A DNA stretch of 7,419 nucleotides, taken from assembly GCA_944391275.1 (NCBI GenBank), contig CALXSZ010000077.1, forward strand, positions 1-7,419, read 5' to 3'. Below the pieces are notes generated by a model. That model searched no databases, was not told the origin of the DNA, and worked only from the letters and a program-made list of their open reading frames with translations. This document shows, one piece after another, positions 5,783 to 7,419 of the stretch; the stretch's first letter is position 1, and every line of letters begins with the position of its first letter. Source of the DNA: an uncultured Syntrophomonadaceae bacterium. GTDB taxonomy: Bacteria > Bacillota > Syntrophomonadia > Syntrophomonadales > Syntrophomonadaceae. Position numbers and translations under genes: made by a program.

Positions 5783-5970
5783 GTCTTTTTTTAAATGTAT
5801 TCCGTTTCAACGAATTTCTTTACTTCATTTCATTGCCGCACTTGATCCGCATCCCTTTGCTTAAGAGAAGAATTTATTCCATTTTCTTTTTCACTTTTCT
5901 TTTTCATTCTTCCTTAGCCGTCGATTTCTTTTATATTCGGATCCATTTCTCGATAAACATAAAAATCCCA
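5783..5970. other. Divergent leu / pnuC intergenic stretch
   Basis: AT-rich DNA between the two divergent promoters, with long pyrimidine runs on the plus strand. No gene, operator palindrome or RNA element was recognised. An open plus-strand frame crosses it, but it looks spurious. Confidence 0.5.
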
Positions 5971-6000
5971 TTGGCGAGATACGAAAAGCTATGCTATAAT
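5971..6000 (+). promoter_or_regulatory. Promoter upstream of pnuC (extended -10)
   Basis: TTGGCG (5971-5976), an 18-base spacer and a perfect TATAAT (5995-6000). TGC immediately before the -10 forms an extended TGnTATAAT element. Transcription should begin near 6006-6008, giving a leader of about 245 bases before the pnuC ATG. Confidence 0.75.
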
Positions 6001-6045
6001 AAGGCGCGTGTCGGCTTGAATCGGCCTGAAAGTAAAATAGGCGCC

Positions 6046-6072
6046 AAAAAACGATCTTCGGGTTGTTTTTCT
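6046..6072 (+). terminator. Possible leader terminator (UUCG hairpin) upstream of pnuC
   Basis: AAAAACGATC (6047-6056) pairs over 10 bases with GGTTGTTTTT (6061-6070) around a TTCG tetraloop closed by C-G, with two G-U pairs. The 3' arm ends in TTTTT. The GC content is low, so termination may be weak or conditional. It lies about 50 bases after the predicted transcription start and about 180 bases before pnuC, where an attenuator would sit. Confidence 0.45.
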
Positions 6073-6238
6073 ATAAAAGATTTTTCTTACGTAAGGGGAT
6101 GGTTGCCATTGATGAATCAAATTAGCCTACATTTTTCCCAAGCACCGTGATCGCTTCATCGACGTAAAATTTGGAAAGAAACCGTTTGAAAGCCGCTGAA
6201 AGAATCAAATCAGCGCGTTTTCCAACTGCATAAAACGT

Positions 6239-6244
6239 AAAGGA
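6239..6244 (+). promoter_or_regulatory. Ribosome binding site of pnuC
   Basis: AAAGGA ends 7 bases before the ATG at 6252 and supports that start. Confidence 0.75.
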
Positions 6245-6251
6245 TGAGATC

Positions 6252-7043
6252 ATGACCGAAAAATTGAAAAATATATGGCGTTATTTTACCACCTATGAGA
6301 AATGTTGGTTTTTAAGCATCACGGTTTTGGCATTTGTATTTGCCTTTTTATTCCCGGAAGAAGATATCGGCGGCGTAAACGGAAAAATCATTATGACGTT
6401 GTATTTAATTGATATCTTCACCAATATTCTTTGCGAGTTATTAATTTCCAAGCAAAGCCGCTGGAATTTTATCGTATCGCTACTGGTTGAGGCGACTGAA
6501 ATCGCCATTTGTATCGTCTGTGCGTATCGTTTCGCGACGATGGCCGCGACCATTTTCTTCTGGATCCCGATTGATATTATCAGTTTTATTCAATGGACAA
6601 AGCACAAAGATCGGGTGGATCAGGAACTGACGGAAGTGCGGCGGTTAACCGGCTTGCAAGAATTTCTGGTCTTAACCGGGATCGTCGTTTGGACGATCGG
6701 CATTGGGTATCTTTTAACCCTTATTGACGTTGAAAATGGAATTTTATCGGATAATACGCTGATGAACAAAGTCGTCTGCTATCTGGATGCCTGTTGCAGC
6801 GCGGTCGGGATCGCCAACGGGGTGTTTATTCTCCTGCGCTATCGTGAGCAATGGATTGCGTGGTATATCGCGACTTTCCTGGAAACCGCCATTAATATCA
6901 TTGCCGGACAATGGGTGTTGCTGGTCCTAAAAGTTGGGTACCTGACCAACACCACGTACGGCTATATCAAATGGACGAAATATATTCAAAGTCACGAATC
7001 GCAAAAAAACGGCATAGATTCGCCTTTGCCGGTTCAATCATAA
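6252..7043 (+). CDS. pnuC: PnuC-family transporter (probably nicotinamide riboside)
   Basis: This is a 263-residue integral membrane protein of the PnuC family (NMN transporter domain), which moves vitamins by facilitated diffusion with trapping by phosphorylation inside the cell. Hydrophobic segments are seen at about 18-34, 46-64, 72-92, 97-113, 137-158, 176-195 and 201-228, fitting seven membrane spans. Family marks are FFWIPIDIISFIQW (102-115) followed by a charged KHKD, the REQWIAWY segment (198-205) with its spaced tryptophans, and the C-terminal NTTYGYIKWTKY (233-244). Full-length members have about 240-270 residues. The most usual substrate is nicotinamide riboside, but relatives carry thiamine (PnuT) or riboflavin (PnuX). 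No TPP or FMN riboswitch is visible upstream, so a nicotinamide substrate is preferred, with caution. The gene stands alone, with its own promoter, a long leader and a strong terminator. No NAD salvage kinase is in the window. Confidence 0.88.
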   Translation: MTEKLKNIWRYFTTYEKCWFLSITVLAFVFAFLFPEEDIGGVNGKIIMTLYLIDIFTNILCELLISKQSRWNFIVSLLVEATEIAICIVCAYRFATMAATIFFWIPIDIISFIQWTKHKDRVDQELTEVRRLTGLQEFLVLTGIVVWTIGIGYLLTLIDVENGILSDNTLMNKVVCYLDACCSAVGIANGVFILLRYREQWIAWYIATFLETAINIIAGQWVLLVLKVGYLTNTTYGYIKWTKYIQSHESQKNGIDSPLPVQS

Positions 7044-7077
7044 AAAAAGCGGGATCCTTCTTGATCCCGCTTTTTTT
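7042..7077. terminator. Bidirectional terminator between pnuC and the PepSY gene
   Basis: GCGGGATC (7049-7056) and GATCCCGC (7063-7070) form a perfect 8-base-pair stem with a 6-base loop. It is flanked by seven A on the left and seven T on the right, so it can end transcription from both convergent genes. The A run overlaps the pnuC stop codon. Confidence 0.95.
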
Positions 7078-7103
7078 GATTTTATCGAAAGAACATTCTC
7101 TTT

Positions 7104-7419
7104 TTAGTTTCGATCCACATCGTAAGAAATAACTTCACCGGTTACGGCGTCAATTTCATAATCGTATTCCACGCCATCCTTATTGAATTCCACTTCATAT
7201 TCGGCGCGGCCGTCGTCGTAATCAAACTGAACCCGAAGGAAAGTGGCGTCTCCCTCGTTGATCCCGGCGTGGTTCAGGGCGGCGGCTTTGGCAGCGGCTT
7301 CCGTAATATATTCGCTGTTGTTAACAGGCGCAGGAGCCGTTGTCGGAGCCGCATTGGACGCTTGAACCGGCGCAACCATGTCTTTATCAACGTCAAAGGA
7401 GAGGACTTCGCCCGTTACT
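7104..7419 (-). CDS. Tandem PepSY-domain protein, C-terminal part (partial, runs off right edge)
   Basis: The last 104 codons of a gene that begins beyond the right edge. The final domain, from about NNSEYITEAAAKAAALNHAG to AVTGEVISYDVDRN, has the PepSY layout: an N-terminal helix, three acidic beta strands and a closing DAVTGEV-type strand. The first codons in the window read VTGEVLSFDVDKD, the end of a preceding PepSY unit, so there are at least two tandem copies joined by an Ala/Pro/Thr-rich linker (APVQASNAAPTTAPAPV). Such proteins in Firmicutes are usually exported or lipid-anchored; PepSY domains are thought to inhibit or modulate peptidases, but no substrate can be named here. The ATG at 7379 is internal and not the start. 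Signal peptide and total length are outside the window. The gene is convergent to pnuC and shares its terminator. Confidence 0.85.
   Translation of the reverse strand, partial: VTGEVLSFDVDKDMVAPVQASNAAPTTAPAPVNNSEYITEAAAKAAALNHAGINEGDATFLRVQFDYDDGRAEYEVEFNKDGVEYDYEIDAVTGEVISYDVDRN

Larger units (their letters stand above)
6003..6251 (+). other. Long structured leader of pnuC, candidate regulatory RNA
   Basis: The leader starts with GGCGC (6003-6007), which is complementary to GCGCC at 6041-6045. Between them lies a near-perfect tandem repeat of TCGGCTTGAA and TCGGCCTGAA (6011-6030), and an alternative GCCT/AGGC stem (6024-6027 with 6039-6042) can form. A terminator-like UUCG hairpin follows at once (listed separately). 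Further down is a CGCTGA/TCAGCG hairpin (6194-6199 with 6210-6215), followed by CGTTTT. A 12-codon frame (MNQISLHFSQAP, 6112-6150) has AAGGGGA upstream, at a rather long distance from the ATG. I cannot match it to the RFN, TPP, preQ1 or NAD riboswitch motifs that I know. Regulation is inferred from the position of the terminator-like hairpin alone. Confidence 0.35.

Noticed and set aside
6053..6062. GATCTTCGGG in the pnuC leader as the start of an FMN (RFN) riboswitch
   Set aside because: It resembles the RFN opening ATCTTCGGGG, but the required GGCAGGGTGAAATTCCCGAC core does not follow; the bases are explained by the UUCG hairpin.
5746..6150. Plus-strand open frame of 134 codons between leuA and pnuC
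   Set aside because: It starts antisense to the leu promoter and T-box leader, runs through a pyrimidine-rich intergenic stretch, the pnuC promoter and a terminator-like hairpin, and has no ribosome binding site or recognisable domain. The low-complexity F/L/I-rich product fits translated AT-rich DNA.
7377..7379. ATG at 7379 as the start of the PepSY protein
   Set aside because: The frame is open to the window edge and the 13 codons before the ATG encode the end of another PepSY unit, so this Met is internal.

Overview
The window looks like a chromosomal stretch of a mid-GC Bacillota (Firmicutes) bacterium. The evidence is a tRNA-sensing T-box leader with a leucine codon, strong AGGAGG-type ribosome binding sites, sigma-A-type promoters with 17-18 base spacers, and protein sequences of Firmicutes type. 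The genus cannot be told from the sequence.

Layout. Bases 1-184 (minus) are the first 61 codons of purB (adenylosuccinate lyase), whose body lies off the left edge. A structured 5' leader and a clear promoter (357-385) precede it. Bases 386-698 are intergenic and hold the terminator of the leu operon and a small open frame of doubtful status. Bases 699-5443 (minus) hold a complete leucine operon in the order leuA-leuC-leuD-leuB: 2-isopropylmalate synthase, the two subunits of isopropylmalate isomerase, and 3-isopropylmalate dehydrogenase. Upstream of leuA lies a full T-box riboswitch (about 5444-5748) with a CUC (Leu) specifier, an AGAGUGGUACCGCG T-box and an intrinsic terminator, driven by TTGACA-N17-TACAAT. 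Divergently, on the plus strand, an extended -10 promoter (5971-6000) precedes a leader of about 245 bases with a terminator-like UUCG hairpin, then a PnuC-family vitamin transporter (6252-7043). A strong bidirectional terminator (7049-7070) separates it from a convergent, partial gene for a tandem PepSY-domain protein that runs off the right edge.

Together, leuA-C-D-B convert 2-oxoisovalerate to 2-oxoisocaproate, the keto acid precursor of leucine. Transcription is expected to rise when uncharged tRNA-Leu(GAG) accumulates. LeuA is of the long DLRDGNQ type, while LeuC and LeuD are of the short type. The core genes are ordinary. The less explained parts are the non-coding ones: the pnuC leader, the purB leader with an internal anti-Shine-Dalgarno, the repeat-bearing 132-base leuD-leuB spacer, the fusion of T-box terminator and leuA start, and the stop-free frame after leuB. 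I found no clear evidence of a novel multi-gene system, mobile element or CRISPR array.
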